From NCBI GenBank assembly GCA_964291445.2, contig OZ219864.1, positions 868,001 to 932,000 of the forward strand: 64,000 nt of DNA. Reading direction: 5' to 3'. The notes beneath the pieces are model-generated. The model searched no databases. It was given only the letters and a program-made list of their open reading frames with translations, and was not told the origin of the DNA. Both the position numbers and the translations under genes were made by a program. Of the stretch, positions 26,974-35,836 are shown piece after piece. This DNA comes from JAPOXR01 sp964291445. Its GTDB lineage: Bacteria; Pseudomonadota; Alphaproteobacteria; Rhodobacterales; Rhodobacteraceae. Position 1 is the stretch's first letter, and each line of letters starts with the position of its first letter.

Positions 26974-27978
26974 TCAGTTGATCATGTATCCACCGGATTC
27001 CGGCAGGAATTCGGAGGTGAAATACAATGACGAATCGGGAGCGGTCTGAAACTCGTAGGTTTCAGCCAGTTGCTCCAGCGCCTTGGCAAAGCGGTCCGGA
27101 TCAACACCGCCGAGCCCGTTGGACTGGACCTGGTCGGTCAGAACATTGGCATCGACTGCAAGCATGAAGCGGCGCTTCTCCAGATCGGCATCGGCCGCCG
27201 GGTTGCGTTCGATCAGCGAGGCGATCGCCGCATCGGGATCGGCAATGGCATCAGCCCATCCCTTGGCGACGGCGCCCATGAATCCCCGGATCTTGTCCGG
27301 GTTGTCGGCGGCAAACTCGGTATTCACGATAATCGCGTTCCCGTACAGCGCCAGACCGTAATCGGCCATCAGGATGACCGAGATGTCGTCCTCGGGAACG
27401 CCGAGGCGCACCAGGTTGAGGAATGACGAAAACGAAAATCCGGTGATCGCATCAACATTGCCGTCAGCCAACATTGGTTCCCGGGTCGGGAAACCAACCG
27501 GTTCAACGGTGATCTTCGACATGTCGAGGTTGTTGGACGAGGAAAATGCCGGGAACTGGGCCCAGGCTCCGTCCGGCGGTGGTGCGCCCAGGGTGCGGCC
27601 CTCGAGATCCTTCGGCGCCATGACGCCAAGGCTCTTGCGTCCGACCACCGCGAATGGCGGCTTGTCATAGATCATCATCACCGCGGTCACCGGGGCGCCC
27701 GGATTCTGGTCAAGGAACTTGATCAGGCTGTTGATATCGGCAAAACCGACCGGAAACGCACCGGTTGCGACCTTGGGAATCGCGTCAAGCGACCCTTGGC
27801 CGGCGCTGATTTCGACATCGAGTCCCGCATCGGTAAAATGACCATTGTCGATGGCCATGAAGTATGGTGCGGACGGGCCTTCGAATTTCCAGTCCAGGGC
27901 GAAGGGAAATTTCTCCTGGGCGGAAGCCGCAGTTGCGGCAACTATGCAGCCGGCAGCTAGTAGGGCTCGGTGAAGCAT
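26974..27978 (-). CDS. ABC transporter substrate-binding protein, NMT1/THI5-like
   Basis: The first gene of the importer operon. ATG 27978 yields a clean Sec signal peptide (MLHRALLAAGCIVAATAASAQ, cut after ASA) and a mature protein of about 314 residues. The frame extends to 28089, but without family sequence. Fold support: KFPFALDWKFEGPSAPYFMA, where NMT1 proteins bind ligand, GHFTDAGLDVEISAGQGSLD, and VATGAFPVGFADINSLIKFL. The class imports thiamine precursors (HMP), riboflavin-type molecules, sulfonates or nitrate. The DWKFEGPSAPYF block resembles HMP/pyrimidine-binding members, but no TPP riboswitch is visible upstream, so the ligand stays open. Confidence 0.88.
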   Translation of the reverse strand: MLHRALLAAGCIVAATAASAQEKFPFALDWKFEGPSAPYFMAIDNGHFTDAGLDVEISAGQGSLDAIPKVATGAFPVGFADINSLIKFLDQNPGAPVTAVMMIYDKPPFAVVGRKSLGVMAPKDLEGRTLGAPPPDGAWAQFPAFSSSNNLDMSKITVEPVGFPTREPMLADGNVDAITGFSFSSFLNLVRLGVPEDDISVILMADYGLALYGNAIIVNTEFAADNPDKIRGFMGAVAKGWADAIADPDAAIASLIERNPAADADLEKRRFMLAVDANVLTDQVQSNGLGGVDPDRFAKALEQLAETYEFQTAPDSSLYFTSEFLPESGGYMIN

Positions 27979-28222
27979 GGGACCAATTCCTTTTGTTGTG
28001 AGTGCAGGTGGACCGGGCGCGGTGCCCGGCGACCGGCAGAATACCAAAGTCAAGGTCATGCGTCCAATACTCCGGAAGTTCAACCACAATCGAAATCTCC
28101 CGCCGGCCGGGGCCGTTGCCGCCGCCCCGCATCAACCGGTCGGCCAGCTGCCCCGGCGGTGCCACTTGCGTGTGGCGGCAATTTTTGCCATTGAAGCCGT
28201 CCGGAATTCTTGGAGTTGCAGA

Positions 28223-28994
28223 ATGGCCTTTACGGACATTGTTGTTTCAGTCGAAGACCATGTTGGTGTGATCCGACCGGCCGACAAAGCTGAATGCTCT
28301 CAATGACAGCCTTCGGCGGGAACTGGTCGAAGCCTTGGAGCGCTATGACGAGGATGACAATGTCAGGTGCATGGTGCTGACCGGGTCGGATCGTGTCTTT
28401 TCGGCCGGCGCCGACATTACCGAAATGGAGGGCAGGAAATTTGTCGAGATGTTCTCGAGGGATCGTTTCAGCCGGGAGGCCGAGGCTTTTCGGCGGCTGC
28501 GCAAGCCGGTCATCGCTGCCGTCGCTGGCCCTGCTTTCGGCGGCGGTTGTGAACTGGCAATGATGTGCGACATCATCATCGCCGCCGACAACGCGGTGTT
28601 TGGCCAGCCCGAAATCAATATCGGGGTCATTGCCGGACTTGGCGGTACGCAGCGGATGACCCGGGCGGTCGGCAAGTCCAAATCCATGGAAATGCACCTG
28701 ACCGGGCGCCGCATGGAGGCCGAGGAGGCCGAACGGTCGGGGCTGGTTTCCAGGGTGGTGCCGGCTGGCGAGCTGATGACGGCGGTTATGGAGTTGGCGG
28801 GACGGATTGTCGAGCAGCCACCGCTGGCGGTCATGGCGGTCAAGGAGGCGGTGAACCGGGCCGAGGAAACCTCGCTGAGCGAGGGGCTGCTGTTCGAGCG
28901 CCGGCTGTTCCATTCGCTGTTTGCAACCGAGGACAAGGATGAGGGCATGCAGGCCTTCGTCAACAAGCGCAGCCCGCGGTTTCGGGGCAGGTAA
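28223..28994 (+). pseudogene. Enoyl-CoA hydratase/isomerase, frameshifted near its N-terminus
   Basis: A crotonase-family gene (hydration of 2-enoyl-CoA). The ATG at 28223 (GGAG eight bases before) opens MAFTDIVVSVEDHVGVIR, which then runs into a stop at 28304-28306. The matching continuation SDRPTKLNALNDSLRREL lies one frame over, from about 28272. Joining the two needs a change of reading frame at 28271-28276; compared with the usual VIxLDRPTKLNAL, about two residues seem lost, consistent with a small deletion of 5 bases. The rest is intact: oxyanion-hole VFSAGADITEM and AAVAGPAFGGGCELAMMCD, then INIGVIAGLGGTQRMTRAVG with the catalytic Glu region. The only in-frame alternative start is TTG 28335, which would lose the first strands. 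It is either a recent pseudogene or a sequence error. Confidence 0.8.
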
Positions 28995-29016
28995 TCCTGG
29001 TCCGGTGACCGGTAAA

Positions 29017-29056
29017 CGGCCGGCAATCGTCGGCCGGTCATCGAATAATCGGCCGG
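29017..29056. repeat. Three CGGCCGG repeats upstream of rpsT
   Basis: CGGCCGG occurs at 29017-29023, 29031-29037 and 29050-29056, with CCGGTGACCGG just before (29002-29012). Because the unit is self-complementary, several alternative hairpins can form, for example CGGCCG at 29017 with 29031. It could be a terminator-like structure after the enoyl-CoA hydratase or a leader structure for rpsT. Confidence 0.4.
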
Positions 29057-29160
29057 CAGTCATAGTCCGGTCGTGGAAAAACCGGTCGGTGGTCGTTGAC
29101 AGCGCCTCGCCCAGGTAATACAGGCCCGGTCTCGGTTTTCTGACAGGACGGAACATCCAC

Positions 29161-29427
29161 ATGGCAAACTCGCGGCAATCAAGGAAACGTGCTTTGCAGC
29201 AGCTTCGCCGGACCATGGTCAACCGGGCCCGCATGTCCCGGATTCGCACCTTCATTCGCAAGGTCGAGGACGCGGTGGCCATCGGCGACCAGGAAGCGGC
29301 GGCGGCGGCGTTTCGCCAGGCCCAGCCCGAAATCATGCGCGGCGTGACCAAGGGTGTCCTGCACCGGAATACGGCCAGCAGGCGCGTGTCCCGCCTGGCC
29401 AGGCAGGTCAAGCAGACCGGGTCCTGA
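29161..29427 (+). CDS. rpsT: 30S ribosomal protein S20
   Basis: The 88-aa S20 binds 16S rRNA early in 30S assembly. The sequence is typical: MANSRQSRKRALQQLRRTMV at the start, NRARMSRIRTFIRKVEDAV, and the C-terminal KGVLHRNTASRRVSRLARQV. Highly basic and helical. In alphaproteobacteria rpsT commonly lies shortly before dnaA, as here. Translation may be autoregulated by S20, as known in E. coli; nothing in the leader proves it. Confidence 0.97.
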   Translation: MANSRQSRKRALQQLRRTMVNRARMSRIRTFIRKVEDAVAIGDQEAAAAAFRQAQPEIMRGVTKGVLHRNTASRRVSRLARQVKQTGS

Positions 29428-29842
29428 CACCGACACAATTCATCACGACATGACTTCCCGCATGGCCGGAATTCCCGCGGAATTTCGGAATGCGGTGCGT
29501 TTTGGCGGCAATCCGGAAGCCCAGTCGGCGAGGTGATTCGCGGGTCTGGAGCCACCGATTCGGGCGAAATGAGGAGCATGTTCGCTGAATATTCCCCAAC
29601 GCCGAATTCGGGTCCACCATTTGTTCAATCCGGAGGAATCTTCCCCCAGTTTTCTTGCCGGGAGTCCGGCATTGAACAGACTTCGATTTACCTGTCCCGA
29701 TTCAACGCCTTAATGGAGTTGAGCGTCGGAAAATCGACTCGCATCGGCAAAATTCCGCCGCCGGACGCATTGCCAGCCCCGGAAAATCAGTGCAAAACTG
29801 AACGGGCTGTGTCGGCGGTTTTCGGACCGAAAAGGGGGTCGG
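29428..29842. other. Non-coding interval between rpsT and the rhodanese gene
   Basis: About 415 bases in which I see no gene. Because rpsT-dnaA intervals can hold the replication origin in some relatives, I searched for DnaA boxes (TTWTNCACA) on both strands and saw none here. The only near match nearby is CGTGGAAAA around 29073-29081, before rpsT. The interval has several GGAATT/AATTCC palindromic stretches but no AT-rich unwinding element. Confidence 0.5.
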
Positions 29843-30292
29843 GTGAATTCAGTTCCGCAAGTGGAGATTCCTGAATGGACTCCGGATTTGGTTTGGGAGG
29901 AATTGGCCGAAAATCCAGCTTCGATACTGGTGGACGTACGAACGAAGCCGGAGTGGTCGTTCGTCGGAGTTCCCGATCTTTCGGGAATTGGCAAGGCTGC
30001 AATCCTGGCGGAATGGAGAAGCTATCCTCGCATGCAACGCAACCCGGATTTTTGTGAGGAGGTCGAATCCCGGCTGAAGCCGACAAGGCTGGATACCGCG
30101 TTTTTCATTTGCCGGTCCGGTGCCCGGTCCCGGGAGGCGGCGGCGGTCTATTCGGAGTGGTCCCTCGGGAACGGTAAGCCGGTGAGATGCATAAATGTCG
30201 CCGAGGGATTCGAGGGTGATTTGGACATGTCGGCCAGGAGAGCAACCAAAAACGGGTGGAAATTCAGAAGGTTGGCTTGGAAGCAATCGTGA
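29843..30292 (+). CDS. Rhodanese-like domain protein upstream of dnaA
   Basis: A 149-aa single rhodanese domain. Visible: PASILVDVRTKPEWSFVGVP (domain start), then the active-site loop FFICRSGARSREAAAVYSEW with the catalytic Cys in CRSGARSR, and CINVAEGFEGDLD. Rhodaneses move sulfur (thiosulfate sulfurtransferase) or act as sulfur-relay carriers; this loop is the complete six-residue type, so it is probably active. Start GTG 29843. It lies 39 bases before dnaA in the same direction, so read-through into dnaA is likely. The DLDMSARRATKNGWKFRRL tail matches small proteobacterial rhodaneses with GWR-type C-termini. Confidence 0.88.
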   Translation: MNSVPQVEIPEWTPDLVWEELAENPASILVDVRTKPEWSFVGVPDLSGIGKAAILAEWRSYPRMQRNPDFCEEVESRLKPTRLDTAFFICRSGARSREAAAVYSEWSLGNGKPVRCINVAEGFEGDLDMSARRATKNGWKFRRLAWKQS

Positions 30293-30331
30293 GAAATCCT
30301 GTGCGCGGGTTTTGATTTCGGGGGAGATTGA

Positions 30332-31684
30332 ATGGTTTTGGAGATGTGGTACCAGGTTCGGGAGAAGCTGGAACAGGAGTTGGACGAGGCCGATTTCAGA
30401 AACTGGATCGAGATCATCAGTCTCAAGGGTATCGAGGGCGGAGTTGCCACGATTGAAGCTCCGACACGGTTTACCGGCGAGTGGGTTGGACGAACCTACG
30501 GTCACCAGATCGTCAGAATTCTCAAGGAAATGGACCCCAGCATCCTCGACCTGAATTTCGTTGTCGGCACCGGGCCGGACCGCAAGAAGTCCCGGCAACT
30601 GACTGGCGGGCTGATCGATTCTGGGGAGGGGTCGGATGGCCGGGACATTCTTGGCTCCAACCTGAATTCGAGGTTCCGGTTTTCCGAGTTTGTCGTCGGC
30701 AAGCCCAATGCCGTGGCCTATGCAGCCGCGGTCCGGGTGGCGGAGGAAAGCGCCGTCGATTTCAACCCGCTGTTTCTCTATGGCGAGGTCGGCGTCGGCA
30801 AGACCCACCTCATGCATGCGATCGGATGGGCTCTCAGGGAGCGGGACCCCGAGATCAAGATCATCTACCTGTCGGCCGAACAGTTCATGTACCAGTTCAT
30901 CCGGGCCCTGCGGACCAAGGGAATCCTCGATTTCAAGGAGGTGTTCAGGTCGGTGAACGTGCTGATGGTTGATGATGTCCAGTTCATCGCCGGAAAGGAA
31001 TCAACCCAGGAAGAATTCTTTCACACATTCAACTCGCTCGCCGGTCAGGACAAGCGGATCATCCTGTCGGGAGATCGTTCGCCTGGCAAGATCGACGGCC
31101 TGGAGGCTCGCATCCGTTCGCGATTGCAGTCGGGTCTCGTCATCGAACTTCATCCTGCCGATTACGAACTCAGGCTGGGCATCCTGCAGCAGAAGGCGGA
31201 ATCGCTGTACAGGCGGAATCGCGGGCTGAGATTCGAAAAGGGCGTGCTGGAATTCCTGGCCAAGCGCATCATGAGCAATGTCAGGGTGCTTGAAGGCGCG
31301 CTCAACCGGCTGGCGGCGGCAGAATCATACCTGCATGCCCCGATCACCATCGACGTGGCCCGCGACGAGTTGGCGGATATCCTGCGCGATGTCGATCGAA
31401 GGACCGAGATCCGCATGATCATCCAATGTGTCGCCGACTACTACAATGTGAAGCCGGGTGATTTGGTCGGGCCGCGGCGGACCCAGAATATCGCCAGGCC
31501 GCGGCAGCTGGCGATCTACCTGGCCAAGATGATGACCACGAGGTCGCTGCCGCATATCGGCCGTGCGTTCAACCGTGATCACACGACGATCCTCTATTCG
31601 ATTGACCGGATCGAGAATCTGCAGGCCGAGGACAGCTCGATCGCCGAGGATATTGCCATTATCAGAAGGCGGCTGGAATCCTGA
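30332..31684 (+). CDS. dnaA: Chromosomal replication initiator protein DnaA
   Basis: DnaA binds the origin and melts it to start replication. At 450 residues it has the domain I lead (MWYQVREKLEQELDEADFRN), AAA+ Walker A LYGEVGVGKTHLMHAI near residue 150, Walker B VNVLMVDDVQFIAGK, sensor-1 region RIILSGDRSP, and the C-terminal DnaA-box-binding signature IGRAFNRDHTTILYSIDRIE. Alternative ATGs lie at 30332 and 30344; the first is kept, the second is also plausible. One in-line unit dnaA-dnaN-recF follows. Confidence 0.97.
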   Translation: MVLEMWYQVREKLEQELDEADFRNWIEIISLKGIEGGVATIEAPTRFTGEWVGRTYGHQIVRILKEMDPSILDLNFVVGTGPDRKKSRQLTGGLIDSGEGSDGRDILGSNLNSRFRFSEFVVGKPNAVAYAAAVRVAEESAVDFNPLFLYGEVGVGKTHLMHAIGWALRERDPEIKIIYLSAEQFMYQFIRALRTKGILDFKEVFRSVNVLMVDDVQFIAGKESTQEEFFHTFNSLAGQDKRIILSGDRSPGKIDGLEARIRSRLQSGLVIELHPADYELRLGILQQKAESLYRRNRGLRFEKGVLEFLAKRIMSNVRVLEGALNRLAAAESYLHAPITIDVARDELADILRDVDRRTEIRMIIQCVADYYNVKPGDLVGPRRTQNIARPRQLAIYLAKMMTTRSLPHIGRAFNRDHTTILYSIDRIENLQAEDSSIAEDIAIIRRRLES

Positions 31685-31765
31685 TAGCCGGAGCTGCCGC
31701 GTTCTCAATGAATTCCGGGAGTCAGGACCGCATGTCAGGCCGAATTCGTCCAGCAGGTGATGAAG

Positions 31766-32899
31766 ATGAAATTCAGGATTGAATCGAGAGAGTTGAAGCG
31801 GGTTGCGGGCTGGACGCGGGCGATATCCGAGAAGAGCAGCCGGGACATCGTCCTCGGTTTCGTATTGATCGAGGTTGCCGCCGGAGTCGCCACCTTCCGG
31901 GGAACCGACCGCAGGATCGAGATCGAAACGAGGGTCGATGCCCATGTCGAGTCCACGGGCCGAGCCCTGGTATCGGCCGAGATCCTCAATGAATTCGCCA
32001 GGCGACTTCCGGATGGCTCGCAGGTGACCTTTGAATGCGAACAAGGTGACGTTGAGCGGTTGTCCATCCACTCGAACCGGACCAGGGCCACCTTTCCCAT
32101 GCTGCCCGGCGACAGCTTTCCGCGCATGTCGTCGGATGATTTCGACGCCACCTTCAGCATGGAGGGGGAAGGCCTCGGCCGGCTGTTCGACCGATCACAG
32201 GTCGCGGCCTGTCTCGACGAGTCCAGGCAGTATCTGTGTGGCGTGTTCCTGGATTTGGCCGAACAGCAGGGCGAGAATGACGACGGAGTCCGGATGCTTC
32301 GCGGCGTTGCGACGGACGGCTTCAGGATGTCGATTGCCGAATGCGTGGCGCCGTCGGGGCTGACTGAGATGGCATCTGTCATCATTCCGCTGAAGACGGT
32401 CAGCGAGGTGTCGAGGATTTTTTCGTCCTCGGCCTCGCCGGTCGAAGTGTCGGTTTCGGAGGGCAAGATACGATTTTCCAACCAGGCGACGACGTTGACC
32501 TCGCGGCTGGTACACGGCTCCTTTCCCGATTACGCGAAGTTTATCCCGCGGGAGCTGCCATTGACATTGACGGCCGACCCGCACGAGTTCCGGGAGGCGC
32601 TGCTGCGGGTGTCGGTCGTTGCCGACATGGACAGTGCAGTCTTGCTGGAGTTGGGCAATGACCGTGCCCGGCTTTCGGTCAACGAGCGTTCGGTCGGACG
32701 GGCAAATGAGGAGCTTGACGTGACCTTTCCGCATCCGGAGTACTCGGCCAAGTTCAGATGTGGCCACTTTCTTGCATTCCTCGACAAGCTGGGTGACGGT
32801 CCGATGGCAATCGAACTCCCGGCCAAGCCGGGATCGACGCTCATCACCACGGAGAGTGATCCGGGGCTGACCTATTTGATGATGCCAATGAGGGACTGA
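31766..32899 (+). CDS. dnaN: DNA polymerase III beta sliding clamp
   Basis: The clamp ring subunit that tethers polymerase III. About 377 residues in three repeated clamp domains. Recognisable blocks: MKFRIESRELKR, VLGFVLIEVAAGVATFRGTD, FPMLPGDSFPRMS, RGVATDGFRMSIAECVAP, and the C-terminal PGLTYLMMPMRD tail at the hydrophobic cleft. ATG 31766 gives the usual MKFRIE start, with AGG about eight bases upstream; GTG 31757 and ATG 31760 are alternatives. It lies between dnaA and recF. Confidence 0.97.
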   Translation: MKFRIESRELKRVAGWTRAISEKSSRDIVLGFVLIEVAAGVATFRGTDRRIEIETRVDAHVESTGRALVSAEILNEFARRLPDGSQVTFECEQGDVERLSIHSNRTRATFPMLPGDSFPRMSSDDFDATFSMEGEGLGRLFDRSQVAACLDESRQYLCGVFLDLAEQQGENDDGVRMLRGVATDGFRMSIAECVAPSGLTEMASVIIPLKTVSEVSRIFSSSASPVEVSVSEGKIRFSNQATTLTSRLVHGSFPDYAKFIPRELPLTLTADPHEFREALLRVSVVADMDSAVLLELGNDRARLSVNERSVGRANEELDVTFPHPEYSAKFRCGHFLAFLDKLGDGPMAIELPAKPGSTLITTESDPGLTYLMMPMRD

Positions 32900-32954
32900 A
32901 TTCCGGACCGGGGATGCGGCAATCGGGCCGCGCCCATGTCCGGCGGCGGAAGTC

Positions 32955-34070
32955 ATGACGCCATGCCACATCTCGACCCTGGCACTGGTCCGTTTTCGAT
33001 CCTACACGGCGGCCCGGCTTGACCTGACCGGCGGCCCGGTGGTGCTGTACGGACCGAATGGCTCGGGCAAGACCAGCATTCTTGAAGCGGTGTCGTTGTT
33101 CTCCCCCGGTCGCGGCATTCGCCGGGCAATCCCCGACGAAATCTCCTGCCGGCGATTCGAACCCGGCTGGAAGCTGTCGGCCGAGCTGGTTGCCGGAGAC
33201 CGACGGCTGGAGGTCGAGACCATATACCGGGGCACCTCCGGAAGGCGGGTCGAAATCGAGGGCAAGCCGGTTCGCCAGTCGGAACTGGCCAATCTGTTGC
33301 GGATTGTCTGGGTGGCACCGGCCATGGACCGGCTGTGGACCGATGGCCGGGAAGGCAGGAAGCGATTCCTGGACCGGATGGTCATGAACTTCTTTCCTGC
33401 CCATGCCGAGGACGTGATCGCCTACGAAAAGGCAATGCGTGAACGAAATCGTCTGCTCAAGGACCGGCAGTTCGACCATGACTGGTTGCGGGGGCTGGAG
33501 TTGCAGATGGCTGAACGGGGGGTTGCCATCACCCGTAGCAGGATCAGCACCGTCGACAGGCTGGAACAGGCGGCAAGACAGTCGGCCGGGGAATTTCCGG
33601 TTGCCCGCCTGAGCCTGGCTGCACCGGACGAGACCCGGGCCCGCAGCACCGATCAGGATGAACTGGTCGATGCGCTGACCAGGAGCAGGTTCCGCGATGC
33701 CTCGGCTGGCCGGACGCTGATCGGGCCGCACCGGGTTGACCTGCTGGCCGTACATGATGGGCGGCTGATGGAGGCCCGCAGCTGTTCAACCGGCGAGCAG
33801 AAGGCGCTGTTGCTGTCGATCGTGCTCGCCAACAGCCGGGCCATTGCCGAGGATCGCGGCGAGCCGCCAATCCTGCTGCTCGACGAGATCACCGCACATC
33901 TGGATGTGGTCCGCCGCCAGGCGCTGTTCGGCGAGATCAGGCAGCTTGGCACCCAGGCCTGGCTGACCGGCACCCAGTCCGACCTGTTTGACGATCTGGG
34001 TGGCGGTGCCCAGTGGTTTGACGTGTCGGACCAGGGCGGCGAATCCTCGATCGAGGAGCGCGGCCGGTAG
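32955..34070 (+). CDS. recF: DNA replication and repair protein RecF
   Basis: RecF is an SMC-like ATPase that loads RecA at gaps with RecOR. The 371-aa protein has Walker A LYGPNGSGKTSILEAVSLFS near residue 35, the signature CSTGEQKALLLSIVLANS, Walker B ILLLDEITAHLD and the D-loop region. ATG 32955. It ends the dnaA-dnaN-recF unit; gyrB, which follows recF in many bacteria, is not here. Confidence 0.96.
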   Translation: MTPCHISTLALVRFRSYTAARLDLTGGPVVLYGPNGSGKTSILEAVSLFSPGRGIRRAIPDEISCRRFEPGWKLSAELVAGDRRLEVETIYRGTSGRRVEIEGKPVRQSELANLLRIVWVAPAMDRLWTDGREGRKRFLDRMVMNFFPAHAEDVIAYEKAMRERNRLLKDRQFDHDWLRGLELQMAERGVAITRSRISTVDRLEQAARQSAGEFPVARLSLAAPDETRARSTDQDELVDALTRSRFRDASAGRTLIGPHRVDLLAVHDGRLMEARSCSTGEQKALLLSIVLANSRAIAEDRGEPPILLLDEITAHLDVVRRQALFGEIRQLGTQAWLTGTQSDLFDDLGGGAQWFDVSDQGGESSIEERGR

Positions 34071-34180
34071 CGGGTCCGACACCCACCTGCAATCCCGGCG
34101 CCGGCGCGCGGCTCAACGAGGAGGCGCGGCGGCCAACGGCCCCGGCAATCGCGGCCGGAGCAGGGCCCGTCGAGCGGAGG

Positions 34181-34256
34181 TGGTGCCGGTGAAGGGACTC
34201 GAACCCCCGACCTTGTCATTACGAATGACGCGCTCTTCCAGCTGAGCTACACCGGC
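34181..34256 (-). tRNA. tRNA-Thr (anticodon CGU)
   Basis: On the minus strand a 76-nt cloverleaf starts GCCGGTG, has D-arm GCTC...GAGC, anticodon stem-loop CGTCA-TTCGTAA-TGACA (anticodon CGU, reading ACG), T-arm with GGTTCGAGTCC and ends CACCGGC + A + CCA, CCA being encoded. The acceptor stem pairs fully; the top pair of the anticodon stem (C-A) is a mismatch. Confidence 0.95.
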
Positions 34257-34407
34257 TGCCGGTCGCTCCTTAGCAATTCAAGAGCCGGTTTTACAGGTGC
34301 AACTTTCCTGTCTCCCGGCCAGTGCCGCACCGCTGCGCCTGCATCCGGTGAAGCGCCTTGCCGGCCAGTCTGCCCTGCTTGCCTGCCGGTGCTGTTCCGG
34401 TTTGCCG

Positions 34408-35829
34408 TCAGGGCTGCTCCGGTGCGCTGTCCGCCGGTGGTTTCTCGAGGTCGGGATTGGCGACGACCAGGGGCAGCATGCCGACCGAGGAGTTGTGGAT
34501 ACTGTCGGAGCCGGTTGCCTCCTTCCAACTCAGCGAATCGAATCCGCCGCAATGTTCGCATGACGGAATCCACTCGGTGTGGATGTGCTGACAGGCATCG
34601 CAAATCCATTGTCGACCCCGCGATGCCGAAACGGCACGGGTCAGCCACCCGCGCACCACCGCCTCGTCGGCGCCCTCGCCTCGCTCGATCGCCGCCATGA
34701 TGACCAGTGACCTGACCGTCGGGTTCTCCTCGGCAAGCTTGCCGATCTCCCGGCGTGCCGCCGGGAAGTCATCCCCGGCGATCAGGATTTCGGCCATGAT
34801 CATCTTTGCTTCCGCCTGCTGCCTGTTCTTGCCAAGCAGCTGCACGAAGCGCCGCCGCCTGGCTTCGGCGGTCTCGTTCGGTTCGATATCGGCATAGGCT
34901 GCGCCGAGGTCAGGATGGCTCCCATGTTTCCAGGCATTCCTGATGATCCTGGTGGCTGCCCGTTTCTCGCCATTCTCGCACCTGATCCGGGCCGCCTGCA
35001 CGGCTGCCGGGACCAGGCCGGGAGATTCCCGGTTTGCCGCGAAGAGCAGCTTCTTTCCGTCCTCGACATTGCCGGCGGCAATCTTCTGCCTGGCATTCAC
35101 GTAGTTCAGGATTGCATTGCGGCGGGTATAGACATCGCGGGGAAGCTTGCCGGATTTGTGCTTGGCTTCGAGGGTCGCCGCCGCCCCTTCCCAATCCTCT
35201 TCCGTGGATTGCAGTGTAAGCAGCGCGTCCTGGATCTCCCCGTGTTTCGGGTTGATGGCGAAGGCCTTCTCGGCGAGTTTCAGCGCGGTGTCGGTATCGC
35301 CATCACCGATCTTGTGCCTGAGTAGGCCCGACAGGCCGGCGAACCGGGTATCCTCGTGCTTGAGCAACGCCTTGTAATGATCCGCCGCCTTCGACCGGTC
35401 GCCTGACCGCTCGGCAGCCTGTGCGGCCAGGATGCCGGTGATTTCCGGTCGCTTGAGCAGTCTTTCGGCCCGGTCGGCCTTGACCAGGGCCAGCCTGGAA
35501 TCGCCGGATGCCAGGGCCACCAGGCTGCCGGCAAGCGCTTCGAATCCCCGCTTTTCTCGGTTCTTGTTGAAATAGCGCGACAAGGCGGTCTCGTCGCCGA
35601 CCAGGAAACGCAGGCAAGCATGGACCAGCCCGACGAGGAAGAAGAACAGCCAGAAGGCCGGAAACAGGAGCACCAGCGCCGCCGCCAGCGTGATCGGGGC
35701 CATGGTGATTTCCCAGCCGGCCACCACGATCCTGACATCCGACCCGATATCGGCGATCAGCGATGCCAGCACGCTGAGCACGGCAATGCTGAGCACGAAC
35801 AGGAATATCTTGAGCATTGACCAGATCAT
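34408..35829 (-). CDS. HemY-domain TPR membrane protein with C-terminal zinc ribbon
   Basis: A 473-aa protein of the HemY N-terminal family, not the protoporphyrinogen oxidase of the same name. Two membrane helices at the N-terminus (about residues 5-25, IFLFVLSIAVLSVLASLIAD, and 41-68) are followed by TPR-type helical repeats. Near the C-terminus two Cys pairs, ICDACQHIHTEW and SCEHCGGFDSLSW, form a rubredoxin-like zinc ribbon, a layout reminiscent of LapB. It lies seven bases after the mitofilin-like gene and is co-transcribed with it. This pair is usually found near hemD/hemC in alphaproteobacteria; here it is about 12 kb away. Function is not established. Confidence 0.85.
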   Translation of the reverse strand: MIWSMLKIFLFVLSIAVLSVLASLIADIGSDVRIVVAGWEITMAPITLAAALVLLFPAFWLFFFLVGLVHACLRFLVGDETALSRYFNKNREKRGFEALAGSLVALASGDSRLALVKADRAERLLKRPEITGILAAQAAERSGDRSKAADHYKALLKHEDTRFAGLSGLLRHKIGDGDTDTALKLAEKAFAINPKHGEIQDALLTLQSTEEDWEGAAATLEAKHKSGKLPRDVYTRRNAILNYVNARQKIAAGNVEDGKKLLFAANRESPGLVPAAVQAARIRCENGEKRAATRIIRNAWKHGSHPDLGAAYADIEPNETAEARRRRFVQLLGKNRQQAEAKMIMAEILIAGDDFPAARREIGKLAEENPTVRSLVIMAAIERGEGADEAVVRGWLTRAVSASRGRQWICDACQHIHTEWIPSCEHCGGFDSLSWKEATGSDSIHNSSVGMLPLVVANPDLEKPPADSAPEQP

Positions 35830-35836
35830 GGCGATC

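Noticed and set aside
27979..28222. TPP riboswitch before the NMT1/THI5-like importer
   Set aside because: The CTGAGA and ACCTGAT core elements are not seen on the minus strand.
29428..29842. Replication origin between rpsT and the rhodanese gene
   Set aside because: No consensus DnaA boxes and no AT-rich unwinding element were seen.
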